A DNA stretch of 64,000 nucleotides from Pseudomonas sp. PA27(2017). Its GTDB lineage: Bacteria > Pseudomonadota > Gammaproteobacteria > Pseudomonadales > Pseudomonadaceae. A program made the translations under genes and the position numbers. Position 1 is the stretch's first letter. Each line of letters opens with the position of its first letter. The DNA lies in contig NZ_MSXW01000009.1 in NCBI RefSeq assembly GCF_001945445.1, forward strand, positions 62,001-126,000. The letters are read 5' to 3'. The notes under the pieces are model-generated. The model worked only from the letters and a program-made list of their open reading frames with translations, was not told where the DNA came from and made no database searches. This document shows positions 1 through 8,363 of this stretch, in pieces.

Positions 1-466
1 AGGAGATGCTCTTGGGCTTTTCCTTGGCCTGGGCGATCAGCTTCTCGACGCTGTCGATACCCGACTGCTTGGAGGCTACGAAGATTGACGCCTTGTCGAC
101 GCCGGCGATGCAGGAAATGTCGAAGGCGTCATAGCTGTCCTCGCTGAGGCCGGCGACTTCGTTGACGATCAACTGGCCGGTGTGGGTAAACAGAATGGTG
201 TGGCCGTCAGCCGATGATTCTTTTACGTGGGAGGCGGCCACCGTGCCGCCGCCACCGCCCATATTGGTGATCACCATCGGTTTGCCGGTGATCTGGGTGA
301 AGTACTTGGCCATCATGCGGGCGTTGAAGTCAGTGTCGCCGCCGGCGTTGGCCGGCACCACGACCTGTACCGCGCGGGTCGGCCAGTTCGGTTCCTGGGC
401 GAAGCTGGTGGCGGAAGTGGTCAGCAGGGCTGCGGACAGCAAGGTCGCGGACAGAATTTTATTCAT
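1..466 (-). CDS. Bug/TctC-family periplasmic solute-binding protein (partial, 3' end outside window)
   Basis: The minus-strand frame starts at ATG 466 with an RBS-like GGAG just upstream and runs off the left edge, so only about 155 N-terminal residues are visible. It opens with a signal peptide (MNKILSATLLSAALL, cleavage probably after SFA), followed by PTRAVQVVVPANAGG and NMGGGGGTVAAS. These are typical of Bug/TctC binding proteins of tripartite tricarboxylate transporters, which bind carboxylates in the periplasm. The substrate cannot be deduced. The membrane partners TctA/TctB are not in view and may lie beyond the left edge. Confidence 0.85.
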   Translation of the reverse strand, partial: MNKILSATLLSAALLTTSATSFAQEPNWPTRAVQVVVPANAGGDTDFNARMMAKYFTQITGKPMVITNMGGGGGTVAASHVKESSADGHTILFTHTGQLIVNEVAGLSEDSYDAFDISCIAGVDKASIFVASKQSGIDSVEKLIAQAKEKPKSIS

Positions 467-675
467 TGGAAGTTCTCCGATAACGCCACGCCTGAACAAC
501 TCGATGGCTTGTTTCCAGCGCGCACTTAATAGGAAGCCCAATCCGCCTGATAATTAATCAGCAGGTAAGTCATATGGCGATTGGGGATGGCGAGGCGGCG
601 TTAGTGCCGGTCTGGACTGCTGCGGGGACTCATGGCGAGAGCGGATCCTATGATTATTATTAGTTGGTGTCGTAC

Positions 676-691
676 GTTGTCATATGACGAC
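676..691. promoter_or_regulatory. Palindromic operator-like site (GTTGTCATATGACGAC)
   Basis: The core GTCATATGAC at 679-688 is a perfect palindrome and the 16-bp site is nearly symmetric. Sites of this size and type are used by GntR/FadR-type regulators, which often control carboxylate transporter genes; that link is an inference, since no such regulator is visible. A related GTCATATGGC lies at 569-578, centred exactly 110 bp away on the side of the Bug-protein gene. Confidence 0.4.
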
Positions 692-850
692 TATAAGATG
701 ATTGTCTGCGTTGTTCGGCCTGTCAATGAAGCATCTTTCGATAAACCGATTCATAATGTTTAATTTTTATAACTAATTGATTAATAAGTGTTTTATTAAA
801 TGTTTCATTATCTTTCTTATTATGCTGCTTTCGATATTGTTTATTAAGTA

Positions 851-905
851 AGCGAATTCTTGCCGATTAATAGTTCATGAATGAGCGGATTCTTGCCTAT
901 TTAAT
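851..905. repeat. Imperfect 21-22 bp direct repeat, 33 bp apart
   Basis: AGCGAATTCTTGCCGATTAA at 851 recurs as AGCGGATTCTTGCCTATTTA at 884. The 33-bp period is about three helical turns, which would place a bound regulator on the same face of the DNA. The repeat lies about 210 bp upstream of the dehydrogenase start. Function unknown. Confidence 0.4.
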
Positions 906-1113
906 TTTTGTTATACGATGACTTATGATTTGGTCGGTGACAGCGACTTGCTCGCCTAACTTCTCTTGGCGGCTCAGTAAGCCTTGCTATGTATTGCCGC
1001 CAGTGCTGGCTTCTCCAGCCGAGCCCTGGGTACAGCGGTTTCTTTCTCTGACTGCCGAGTTCGCACTGTCGCGTCAGCGGCGATCCTGACCATTCCCCGC
1101 GGAGTGCCATTGC

Positions 1114-2532
1114 ATGAGCCACCTGCCAGCCGAACTGCTGCGGACCCTGGGCGAGATCGTCGGCCCGGCCGGCCTGATCGATGACCAGGCCGCCATGCAG
1201 GCCTACCTTAGCGACTGGCGTAACGCCTACCGCGGCCGCGCCGCGTTGGTGGTGCGCCCGGCCTCCACCGGGGAAGTGGCCGCAGTGGTTCGTGCCTGCC
1301 ACCAGGCCGGTGTGGCGCTGGTGCCCCAGGGCGGCAACACCGGGCTGTGTGGCGGGTCGATCCCCGACGACTCGGGGCGCCAGGTGGTGATATCGATGAC
1401 CCGCCTGACCCGGATTCGTGACGTCGATGCGGGCAACGAAACCATCACCGTCGAGGCCGGCGTGTTGCTTCAGCAGGTGCAGGAAGCCGCCGCCGCGGTA
1501 GGCCGTCAGTTTCCCTTGTCGCTCGGCGCCGAGGGCAGTTGCACCATCGGCGGCAACCTGGCGACCAATGCCGGCGGCACCGCTGTGCTGCGCTACGGCA
1601 ACATGCGCGACCTGACCCTGGGCGTCGAAGTGGTGCTGCCCGATGGGCGCCTCTGGAATGGCTTGCGCGGCCTGCGCAAGGACAACACCGGCTATGACCT
1701 CAAGCACCTGTTCATCGGCAGCGAAGGCACCCTGGGCGTCATCACCGCGGCGGTGCTCAAGCTCTACCCGGCGGTGCGCAGCCGCACCACCGCCTGGGTT
1801 GCGCTGCCCAGCCCGCAGGCGGCGGTGGAGCTGATCGGCCGTATGCGCGCATTGTGTGGCGATCGGCTGACCGGGTTCGAGCTGATGTCGCGGCAGAGCG
1901 TAGCGTTCGTGCTGCGCCACGTACCGGGTTGCAGCGATCCCTTCGCCGAGAAGCATCCTTGGTACGTGTTGATCGAACTCAGTGACACGCTGCCCGAGGC
2001 ACCGCTCAACGCCATGTTGGAAACCGGCCTCGGTGCCGCCTTCGAGCAGGGCGAGGCGCTGGACGCCGTGGTGGCCAGCAACGAGGCGCAGGTCGTGGCG
2101 TTGTGGAAGCTGCGTGAGGGCATTTCCGAAGCGCAGAACCACGAGGGGCCGAGCCTCAAGCACGACATCAGCGTGCCGGTCAGCTCCATCGCCGTCTTCA
2201 TCGCCCAGGCGGACGAGCGCCTGCAGCAGGCGTTCCCGGGTGTGCGCATCGTCTGCTACGGCCACGTTGGTGACGGCAACCTGCACTACAACATCAGCAA
2301 GCCGGTAGGCAGCGAGGATGAACCCTTCAGGGCTCAGGCCGAGGCGATCATGCACCTGATCTACGACGTGACCCAGGCCTTCGCCGGCAGCATCAGCGCC
2401 GAGCATGGCCTCGGCCAGGCCAAGCGCGAGGCGGCGCGGCGCTACAAGGACCCGCTGGAGCTGGAGCTGATGCGCAGCCTCAAGCAGACGCTGGATCCTT
2501 CCGGTTTGATGAACCCCGGCAAGCTGCTCTGA
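1114..2532 (+). CDS. FAD-linked D-2-hydroxyacid dehydrogenase (GlcD / D-2-hydroxyglutarate dehydrogenase family)
   Basis: This 472-residue flavoprotein has the FAD_binding_4 / FAD-oxidase C layout. The FAD-binding loop PQGGNTGLCGG lies near residue 70, GSEGTLGVITAAVLKLYP near 205, the GHVGDGNLHYN metal/substrate motif near 385, and EHGLGQAKRE plus MNPGKLL at the end. The family oxidises D-2-hydroxyacids (D-2-hydroxyglutarate, D-lactate, glycolate) and passes electrons to an electron-transfer flavoprotein or quinone. Length and the single-subunit form favour a D-2-hydroxyglutarate or D-lactate dehydrogenase over GlcD, which needs GlcE/F; neither is nearby. ATG 1114 has a GGAG upstream. The divergent Bug-protein gene suggests a hydroxycarboxylate substrate, but that is inference. 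Confidence 0.85.
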   Translation: MSHLPAELLRTLGEIVGPAGLIDDQAAMQAYLSDWRNAYRGRAALVVRPASTGEVAAVVRACHQAGVALVPQGGNTGLCGGSIPDDSGRQVVISMTRLTRIRDVDAGNETITVEAGVLLQQVQEAAAAVGRQFPLSLGAEGSCTIGGNLATNAGGTAVLRYGNMRDLTLGVEVVLPDGRLWNGLRGLRKDNTGYDLKHLFIGSEGTLGVITAAVLKLYPAVRSRTTAWVALPSPQAAVELIGRMRALCGDRLTGFELMSRQSVAFVLRHVPGCSDPFAEKHPWYVLIELSDTLPEAPLNAMLETGLGAAFEQGEALDAVVASNEAQVVALWKLREGISEAQNHEGPSLKHDISVPVSSIAVFIAQADERLQQAFPGVRIVCYGHVGDGNLHYNISKPVGSEDEPFRAQAEAIMHLIYDVTQAFAGSISAEHGLGQAKREAARRYKDPLELELMRSLKQTLDPSGLMNPGKLL

Positions 2533-2605
2533 TCCGGCGCCTGGAGTTCATGCGGGGCGTGACGGATACTGCCTGCCTCCCGTGACCGGAATAAGGACGT
2601 TTCTC

Positions 2606-3679
2606 GTGCGCCTGCTGCTTTTGCCCCTGCTTGCCATCGCCCTGCCTGCGCTGGCCGATGTGCGTATCGACGATCTCACCGACAAACGCAGCGATTGGGA
2701 AACCTACCGCTTCCCGCTGCTGGTCGGCGATAGCCCGGCCATCGCGCGTATCAACATCTTCCTGCATGTACGCGAACTGCAGGCGTTGCCTGGCCGCTTT
2801 GCCAAGTCGCCGTTCGAGAAGGTGCGGCCCAAGGAGGGCGAAATCGGCGGCGTGAACAGTCTCGATTATCAGGTAGTCGGTCAGGGCCCGGGTTATCTGT
2901 CGCTGAACGTCGACAGCGAGTACACCGCCGCCTACAGCAGCCAGAATTCGACCGCCTACAACTTCGACCTGGCCACCGGGCGACCCATCGGCCTGGCGCA
3001 GTTGCTCACTCCTGAAGGGCTGACGCGTCTGCAAACCGAGCTCCAGGGCAAACGGGCCAAACGCATGCAGGACTTTCTCAAGGCCATGCCGCCAAGCAAG
3101 CCGGTTGACCCCGACCAGCTGAGCGACGACGAGCAGCAGCAGGAAGACCAGCGCGCTCTGTACAGCGAATGCCTGGAGAGCCTTGGCGAGGCCAGCTTCG
3201 ACTTCGACCGTCTGCAACTGGGCACAGACAGCATGACGGTGATTGGCGGCAGCTGCGCCAACCACGCCAGCCGCGCGCTGGACGAGCTTGGCGATTTCCC
3301 CAACAGCGCCAGCTACCAGTCCCTGAGCGCCGCCCTCAGCCCCTACGGCCGCTGCCTGCTGCTGGAAAAACGCAACGATTGCACCCTACCGGCGAACAGT
3401 ACGCCGCAAGGCGTTTACCACGGCAGCATCGGGCCTTATCCGATCACCCTGGTGATCGAGCAGCTGTATAGCGACCACAGCCTGTCCGCCAGCTACTTCT
3501 ACGACAAGCACGCCAGGCAGATCGAACTGGGCGGCGAGTTCCAGCAGGACTTCCTCACCTTTCACGAAAGCGGCGAACCACCGGCCCGCTTCGAACTCGA
3601 ATTCCAGGCCGATGGCAGCTTGACCGGCACCTGGCAGCAGGGCGAGAAACCGCCGCTGGCCGTGAGACTCACCCCGTAG
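2606..3679 (+). CDS. Exported protein of unknown function
   Basis: I do not recognise this protein firmly. GTG 2606 is chosen because AAGGA lies eight bases upstream and translation then begins with a clean signal peptide (MRLLLLPLLAIALPALA, cleavage before DVRID); an earlier in-frame GTG at 2582 lacks this. The mature part, about 340 residues, has no membrane segment and looks periplasmic. Phrases such as YRFPLLVGDSPAIARIN and FDLATGRPIGLAQLL faintly recall the DUF3298/RsiV fold, but this is weak. It contains a few cysteines that could pair. It sits 73 bp after the dehydrogenase and 19 bp before the DUF1835 gene, so co-transcription is plausible. Confidence 0.7.
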   Translation: MRLLLLPLLAIALPALADVRIDDLTDKRSDWETYRFPLLVGDSPAIARINIFLHVRELQALPGRFAKSPFEKVRPKEGEIGGVNSLDYQVVGQGPGYLSLNVDSEYTAAYSSQNSTAYNFDLATGRPIGLAQLLTPEGLTRLQTELQGKRAKRMQDFLKAMPPSKPVDPDQLSDDEQQQEDQRALYSECLESLGEASFDFDRLQLGTDSMTVIGGSCANHASRALDELGDFPNSASYQSLSAALSPYGRCLLLEKRNDCTLPANSTPQGVYHGSIGPYPITLVIEQLYSDHSLSASYFYDKHARQIELGGEFQQDFLTFHESGEPPARFELEFQADGSLTGTWQQGEKPPLAVRLTP

Positions 3680-3698
3680 CGTTCGACGAGGAGGACTT

Positions 3699-4478
3699 AT
3701 GTGGCATCTGGTCTGTGGTGACAATGCCGTCGCCGGCGTCACCCATGTGATCGGCCAGGAGGCCGCCGAGGCCGGCCTGCGTGTGCTGCGCGACGACCTG
3801 GCCGTCGGCCCGCTGGGCGATGTCGACGCGCCCCCCTGTGCGGCCCGCGTGGCGTTCTGGCGTGGGGTATGGCCGGCGGGCGTGACGCCGGTACCGGATT
3901 TTGCCGCGGACCTGCCCGCCGATGCGCGGTGGCTCGCCGATCTGACCCGCCAGCAGCGGCCGGTGACCGTCTGGCACGGCGACAGCGCCAGCGAGCAATT
4001 GCTGCTGGCGCGTGTGGCCCACGGCCTCGAAGGCAGCGGCGTCGCCCTGCTCGAAGTGGCCTGCGGCACCGGCAACAGCTGGGTGCAGAGCCGCAAGGCA
4101 GTGGCCATGCACGCTCCGCAGGCGCTGCTGGAGTTGGCCAACCCGCAGCCGGTCGGGCCTGAGCGCCTCGCCGCGCTGGCGGCGCAGTGGCGTGCCGTGG
4201 TTGCCGATGGCGGGTTGATTCATCGCTGGCAGGCTGGCGCGTTCAGCGCCGAGGATTACCAGGCCATCGACGCGGCACTGCTGCGCCACGCCCGCGCCGA
4301 GCCACAACCCTTGGCACGGGTGATGGCCGAAGTGATGGCGCGCTGCGACGGCTTCTTCGCCACCGACTTCTTCCTGTTCTGGCGTGCCCGCGAGCTGGCC
4401 GACAGCGGCCAGCTGGTGCTCGGCGGTGAGCCGGGCGAGCACGGTTACTCGGGGCTGCAGGTGCGCCGCAGCAGCTGA
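3699..4478 (+). CDS. DUF1835 domain-containing protein
   Basis: The 259-residue protein begins MWHLVCGDNAVAGVTHV and continues with DDLAVGPLGDV, the pattern of DUF1835 proteins, whose function is not established. The C-terminal half (about 150-255, including FFATDFFLFWRARELAD) fits the companion C-terminal domain. No signal peptide or membrane segment is seen, so it is probably cytoplasmic. GAGGAGG lies just before ATG 3699. Its stop is 12 bp from the start of the palindromic element at 4491. Confidence 0.7.
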   Translation: MWHLVCGDNAVAGVTHVIGQEAAEAGLRVLRDDLAVGPLGDVDAPPCAARVAFWRGVWPAGVTPVPDFAADLPADARWLADLTRQQRPVTVWHGDSASEQLLLARVAHGLEGSGVALLEVACGTGNSWVQSRKAVAMHAPQALLELANPQPVGPERLAALAAQWRAVVADGGLIHRWQAGAFSAEDYQAIDAALLRHARAEPQPLARVMAEVMARCDGFFATDFFLFWRARELADSGQLVLGGEPGEHGYSGLQVRRSS

Positions 4479-4490
4479 TTCAGCCGCTGA

Positions 4491-4632
4491 AGGGCACCTC
4501 AAAAAACTACCTACGTTGTCAGCGCGGCGTTAAAAACAGGCTAAAAATGCTCATTTACAGCACGTAAACTCCGCTTTTTAGCCTGTTTTTGCCTTGCGCT
4601 GACTGCCTCGCCGACGTTTTTAGAGCTGCCCT
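4491..4632. mobile_element. MITE-like palindromic element inserted at the 3' end of an AraC gene
   Basis: The 142-bp segment has inverted ends: AGGGCACCTCAAAAAAC at 4491 and, on the other strand, AGGGCAGCTCTAAAAAC ending at 4632. Inside, arms at about 4518-4547 and 4575-4603 pair almost perfectly; the inner part TAAAAACAGGCTAAAAA matches with essentially no break. The loop is about 27 bp. Bases GA flank both ends, a possible 2-bp target duplication. There is no transposase, so it would be non-autonomous. It could also act as a bidirectional terminator. The family name is not known to me. Confidence 0.65.
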
Positions 4633-5415
4633 GAAGAACTCGCCCGGCGTGGCGCCGAACTGCTGGCGAAAGGCAGCGATAAAGGCCGAGGTGGAGTCAT
4701 AACCGCACAGCAGGGCGACGTCGGTGACCCGCTCGCCGCGCTCCAGCGGGGTCAGCGCTCCGAGCAGGCGCAGGCGCTGGCGCCAGGCGCGGAAGGTCAG
4801 GCCGGTGTCGCGCAGGAACAGGCGGCTCAGGGTCTTTTCCGACACGCCGAGCCCTTCGCCCCAGGCGGCCAGGATGCGGTCGTCGTCTGGTTTTTTCTGC
4901 AACTGGCTGCACAAGGTGCGAAGGCGCGTATCGCCTGGCCACGGCAGCGACAGGTGCACCTCGGGCGCCGCGCGCAGGCGGTCAAGCAGCACCTGAGCCA
5001 GGCGGCCGTCCGGCCCACTTTCGTCGTACTCCACCGGCAGCTCGCAGAAGCTGCGGATCAGCTCGCGGGTCAGCGCATCCACGCCCAGCACCCGGCAGGT
5101 TTGCGCTGTGCGCTCGGAATTGTCGTTCTGCAGGTAGAGGCTGCGCATTTCAGTGTTCGGCGAGCTGAGCACTTCGTGTTCCAGGCCGGCGGGAATCCAG
5201 ATGGCCCGCTGCGGCGGTGCGACGAAGCGGCCGGCTGCGGTGTGTACGTGCAGCACGCCCTGAATGGCATAGGTCAACTGCACCCAGGCATGGCTGTGGC
5301 GCGGCGTGCCGGTCTGGCGCGGCAGGGATTCGTTGCGTGCATAGAGCGGGCGCGGCAGGCGTTCCAGTTGCGGAATACTGCGTTCGGCGATGCTGTTCTG
5401 TCCGTTAGACGACAT
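4555..5415 (-). CDS. AraC-family transcriptional regulator with cupin-type sensor domain
   Basis: The protein has 286 residues. Residues about 25-110 form an AraC-type cupin domain (HSHAWVQLTYAIQGVLHVHT, then WIPAGLEHEV), and about 170-262 carry the paired HTH (GLGVSEKTLSRLF and VTDVALLCGYDSTSAFIAAF). The second HTH ends as expected at GATPGEFF; the remaining 25 residues and the stop are encoded by the palindromic element at 4491-4632, so the C-terminal tail is probably recent. The gene diverges from the SBF-like transporter across 98 bp, the usual arrangement for a regulator and its target. The ligand is unknown. Confidence 0.85.
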   Translation of the reverse strand: MSSNGQNSIAERSIPQLERLPRPLYARNESLPRQTGTPRHSHAWVQLTYAIQGVLHVHTAAGRFVAPPQRAIWIPAGLEHEVLSSPNTEMRSLYLQNDNSERTAQTCRVLGVDALTRELIRSFCELPVEYDESGPDGRLAQVLLDRLRAAPEVHLSLPWPGDTRLRTLCSQLQKKPDDDRILAAWGEGLGVSEKTLSRLFLRDTGLTFRAWRQRLRLLGALTPLERGERVTDVALLCGYDSTSAFIAAFRQQFGATPGEFFRAALKTSARQSAQGKNRLKSGVYVL

Positions 5416-5513
5416 GATTTGGCTTTATGGCGTTAGTCGGCAATTTTCGTGCAGGGTAAAGTGAGCACCTTCGTGTGGCAACTGCCTGCCTCGACTGCCC
5501 GGAATCTTTACCC

Positions 5514-6530
5514 ATGGCCCGCTCTCGCTTACTGCCCGATAACTTCACCCTGACGTTGATCGCCGTCGTGCTCACCGCCACCTTCCTGCCCGTCAGTGGC
5601 CAGGCGGCAGTCGCATTCGGCTGGATCACCAACCTGGCCATCGCCCTGCTGTTCTTCCTGCATGGCGCCAAGCTGTCGCGTGAGGCGATCCTCGCCGGTG
5701 CCGGCCACTGGCGCCTGCATCTGTTGGTGTTCAGCTGCACCTTCATTCTGTTCCCGCTGCTCGGTCTGGCGCTCAAGCCACTGCTGTCGCCAATGATCGG
5801 CACCGAGCTGTACTTGGGCATGCTTTACCTGTGCGCCCTGCCGGCCACCGTGCAGTCGGCCATCGCCTTCACCTCGCTGGCACGCGGCAACATCCCGGCG
5901 GCGATCTGCAGTGCGGCGGCTTCCAGCCTGTTCGGCATCTTTCTCACGCCGCTACTGGTGGCACTGCTGATGGACGTGCACGGCAGCGGCGGCTCGCTGC
6001 TCGATGCCATCGGCAAGATCACCCTGCAGTTGCTGGTGCCGTTCATCCTCGGCCAGATCGCCCGGCGCTGGATCGGTGCCTGGGTTGGCCGCAACAAGAA
6101 CTGGCTCAAGTACGTCGACCAGAGCTCGATCCTGCTGGTGGTCTACACCGCCTTCAGTGCGGCGGTGGTCGAAGGCTTGTGGAATCAGGTGTCCTGGCCG
6201 ACCCTGGGCCTGCTGATCCTCTCCTGCTGCCTGTTGCTGGCCCTGGCGCTGGGTATCACCGCGCTGCTTGGCAAGGTGTGCGGCTTCAACCAGGAAGACC
6301 GCATCACCATCCTGTTCTGTGGCTCGAAGAAGAGCCTGGCCACCGGTGTGCCGATGGCCCAGGTGTTGTTCGCCGGCAGCAGCATCGGCCTGATGATCCT
6401 GCCGATGATGCTGTTCCACCAGATCCAGCTGATGGTCTGCGCGGTACTCGCCCAGCGTTATGCACGCCGTCCGGAGATAGCCATCGAGGCGCCGGCCGTG
6501 CAGCCGGCGCCTGTCGCCAAAGCGCCGTGA
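5514..6530 (+). CDS. Bile acid:sodium symporter family transporter (SBF-like, SLC10A7/YfeH type)
   Basis: This is an integral membrane protein of 338 residues with about ten hydrophobic segments. LFFLHGAKLS (about 45) and CALPATVQSAIAFTSLARGN (about 115) are hallmarks of the SBF-like branch, whose bacterial substrates are mostly unproven organic anions. ATG 5514 (MARSRLLPDNF) is preferred over GTG 5475 because it matches the usual family N-terminus and has GGAA upstream. The divergent AraC gene is the likely regulator. It runs convergently into the outer-membrane protein gene with a 21-bp gap. Confidence 0.85.
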   Translation: MARSRLLPDNFTLTLIAVVLTATFLPVSGQAAVAFGWITNLAIALLFFLHGAKLSREAILAGAGHWRLHLLVFSCTFILFPLLGLALKPLLSPMIGTELYLGMLYLCALPATVQSAIAFTSLARGNIPAAICSAAASSLFGIFLTPLLVALLMDVHGSGGSLLDAIGKITLQLLVPFILGQIARRWIGAWVGRNKNWLKYVDQSSILLVVYTAFSAAVVEGLWNQVSWPTLGLLILSCCLLLALALGITALLGKVCGFNQEDRITILFCGSKKSLATGVPMAQVLFAGSSIGLMILPMMLFHQIQLMVCAVLAQRYARRPEIAIEAPAVQPAPVAKAP

Positions 6531-6551
6531 CGCGTATCGCGCCGGGGGCTG

Positions 6552-7499
6552 CTAGAACAGTTTGTGCACGAAGCTGAGCACGAGCTTGTTGCCCTCCGTG
6601 CGGTTCTCGGCGCCCTGTTCGAAGTAGCTGTTGGCGGTCAGGATGTTCTCCTTCGAGAAGCTGTAGGTCAGCCCCGGGCCGATGGCCCAGACCTGTTCGC
6701 GGCGGCCGCTGACGTCGCGGCCGTCGACCTCGGTATCGCTGATCTGCTTGAGCCAGTAGCCGGCCAGGCCGATGCTCAGTTTGTCGTCGAGCGCGTACTG
6801 GGTGGCGAAGTTGGCATGCAGCGCTTGGCCGGCCTGGGTGCTCGATACATCGCCGAAGGCCGTTGACGGGTCGCGGTTCTTGGCATTCCACAGGTACCAG
6901 AAGCGCCCGCTGACCGACCACCTGGGCGTGAACCAGTAGGTCGCCGCGTAGTAGGGGTTGAACGACCAGAAATTGCCGCCGGGGTTGACCGACTTGTCGC
7001 GATCATAGGCCCCGGTGGGCAGGATCACCTCGGCCTCGATGCGCTGGGCGAACAGTGGCGAGCCGTCGGCGCGAGTGGTCAGCGAGGATTGCAGGAACGC
7101 CCCCAGCACGATGTCGCCCACGCCTTCGCGTGAGCTGAGCGCGGCGTTGTCGAGGCCATCGTCTACCTCGGCATGGGCCAGCCAGGGCACGATCACCGTG
7201 AAACCGGGCATCCAGCCGCCCGCCATCGGCTGGCCCAGGTGAATGTACTGGGTGACCGGCGCGAAGGTCTCGATCTCCTGCTTGGGCAGCGGCAGCTTGT
7301 CGCCGTGCTCGTCGTTGAAGCGCGAAGCCTTGCCGTAGATCAGGTACTCGACCAGGTAGTTGCCGGGCCCGCCGGGCAACGGCGAGCCGTCGTAGAAGCT
7401 GGTGGAGCCGAGGTTGACCGAGGGTTGGTCGTAGGCCTGGGCTGTGCCTGCCAGCGCAGCCAGGCCGAGGGTCAGAAGCGGGAGACGTGATGCGTGCAT
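6552..7499 (-). CDS. Outer-membrane protein of the MetA-pathway / SphA family
   Basis: The 315-residue protein begins MHASRLPLLTLGLAALAG with signal-peptide cleavage after AQA, and ends with a beta-barrel signature (VLSFVHKLF, terminal Phe). Alternating strands and phrases such as NPYYAATYWFTPRWSVSGRF match the 'putative MetA-pathway of phenol degradation' family (PF13557), barrels found in aromatic-degradation clusters and thought to aid uptake of hydrophobic substrates. ATG 7499 has AAGGAT upstream; longer frames lack an RBS. It is the last gene of the aryl-alcohol operon, 58 bp after the short-chain dehydrogenase. Confidence 0.8.
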   Translation of the reverse strand: MHASRLPLLTLGLAALAGTAQAYDQPSVNLGSTSFYDGSPLPGGPGNYLVEYLIYGKASRFNDEHGDKLPLPKQEIETFAPVTQYIHLGQPMAGGWMPGFTVIVPWLAHAEVDDGLDNAALSSREGVGDIVLGAFLQSSLTTRADGSPLFAQRIEAEVILPTGAYDRDKSVNPGGNFWSFNPYYAATYWFTPRWSVSGRFWYLWNAKNRDPSTAFGDVSSTQAGQALHANFATQYALDDKLSIGLAGYWLKQISDTEVDGRDVSGRREQVWAIGPGLTYSFSKENILTANSYFEQGAENRTEGNKLVLSFVHKLF

Positions 7500-7557
7500 G
7501 GTGATGATCCTTGTCTTGTTGTTCTTGTCGTAGATCGTGGTGCAGCCTCGGCGAGGC

Positions 7558-8322
7558 TCACACGTAGCTGGCTGCCAGCCCGCCATCGACCGGGATGTTG
7601 GCGCCGCACACCCAGCGCGCCGCATCCGAGCAGAGGAACAGCACCACGGCAGCTACTTCGTCAGCCAGGGCCGGGCGCTTCATGTGGCGTCCGTCGCGCT
7701 CCAGGCGCTCGTCGCTGAGCATCTGCACGAAGTCACCGAGGATCGGCGTGAATACCGGGCCGGGCGCCACGCAGTTCATGCGCACGTCGTGTTCGCGAAA
7801 CCAGGGCGAGGCGTTCTGGTACGACCAGACGATCAACGCTTCCTTGAAGTACTGGTAACAGGTGGCCTGCTCGACCGGATTGGCGTCCAGCCAGGTGCCG
7901 CCGGCCGCGAAACCCGATGTGGCGGCCAGGGCCTTGTGCGCGGCGAGGCGCTGTGGCCACTCGGCGCCGAGAATCGACGCGGCATTGACGATGCAGCCGC
8001 CAGCCAGACGCGACAGCAGGCCCTCGCTGAGGTGGCGCAGGCCCAGGTAATTGACCCGGCCGACCAGCTCGGCCGGCGCGGTGCCGGGTACGCCGGCGAT
8101 GTTGCACAGGCCGTCGATGCGCTCGGGCAGGCGGGCAATGACCTGGTCGATGCTCGTCGGGTCGCCCAGATCCACTTGGTGATAGGCGTGCACGCTGATC
8201 TGCGGCTCGTGGCGATCCAGGGCGATCACCCGGGCGCCGGCGCAGCGTGCCAGTCGAGCCACTTCGGCGCCGATACCGGAAGCGGCGCCAGTCACGATCA
8301 GGGTCTTGTCATGCAGGTTCAT
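7558..8322 (-). CDS. Short-chain dehydrogenase, coniferyl-alcohol dehydrogenase (CalA) type
   Basis: The 254-residue SDR has the cofactor motif TGAASGIG at about 12-19, CNIAG near 90, the active-site serine in NAASILG, and a catalytic Tyr-x3-Lys at CYQYFKEAL. Length and sequence style (VPGTAPAELVGRVNYLGLRHL; WVCGANIPVDGGLAASYV) match coniferyl-alcohol dehydrogenase CalA, which oxidises aryl allylic alcohols to the aldehyde with NAD+. The next gene upstream in the operon is an aldehyde dehydrogenase, giving an alcohol-to-acid pair. ATG 8322 has AGAGGA upstream. The exact substrate (coniferyl, benzyl, cinnamyl or other) is not fixed by sequence. Confidence 0.8.
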   Translation of the reverse strand: MNLHDKTLIVTGAASGIGAEVARLARCAGARVIALDRHEPQISVHAYHQVDLGDPTSIDQVIARLPERIDGLCNIAGVPGTAPAELVGRVNYLGLRHLSEGLLSRLAGGCIVNAASILGAEWPQRLAAHKALAATSGFAAGGTWLDANPVEQATCYQYFKEALIVWSYQNASPWFREHDVRMNCVAPGPVFTPILGDFVQMLSDERLERDGRHMKRPALADEVAAVVLFLCSDAARWVCGANIPVDGGLAASYV

Positions 8323-8363
8323 GGTGCGTCCTCTTGTTCTTCTTGTGGGCAAGTCGGGTGGGG

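Larger units (their letters stand above)
467..1113. other. Intergenic regulatory region with an AT-rich core
   Basis: This 647-bp gap separates the divergent Bug-protein and dehydrogenase genes. No credible ORF is present; the long minus-strand frame overlapping it is a shadow of the downstream gene. From about 640 to 930 the sequence is much richer in A and T than its surroundings, which is unusual here and suits a promoter region or acquired DNA. It holds a palindrome at 676-691, a related weaker copy at 569-578, and a direct repeat at 851-905. Confidence 0.6.

Noticed and set aside
901..2406. 501-codon minus-strand frame
   Set aside because: It is antisense to the D-2-hydroxyacid dehydrogenase, with the same biased composition and no family features.
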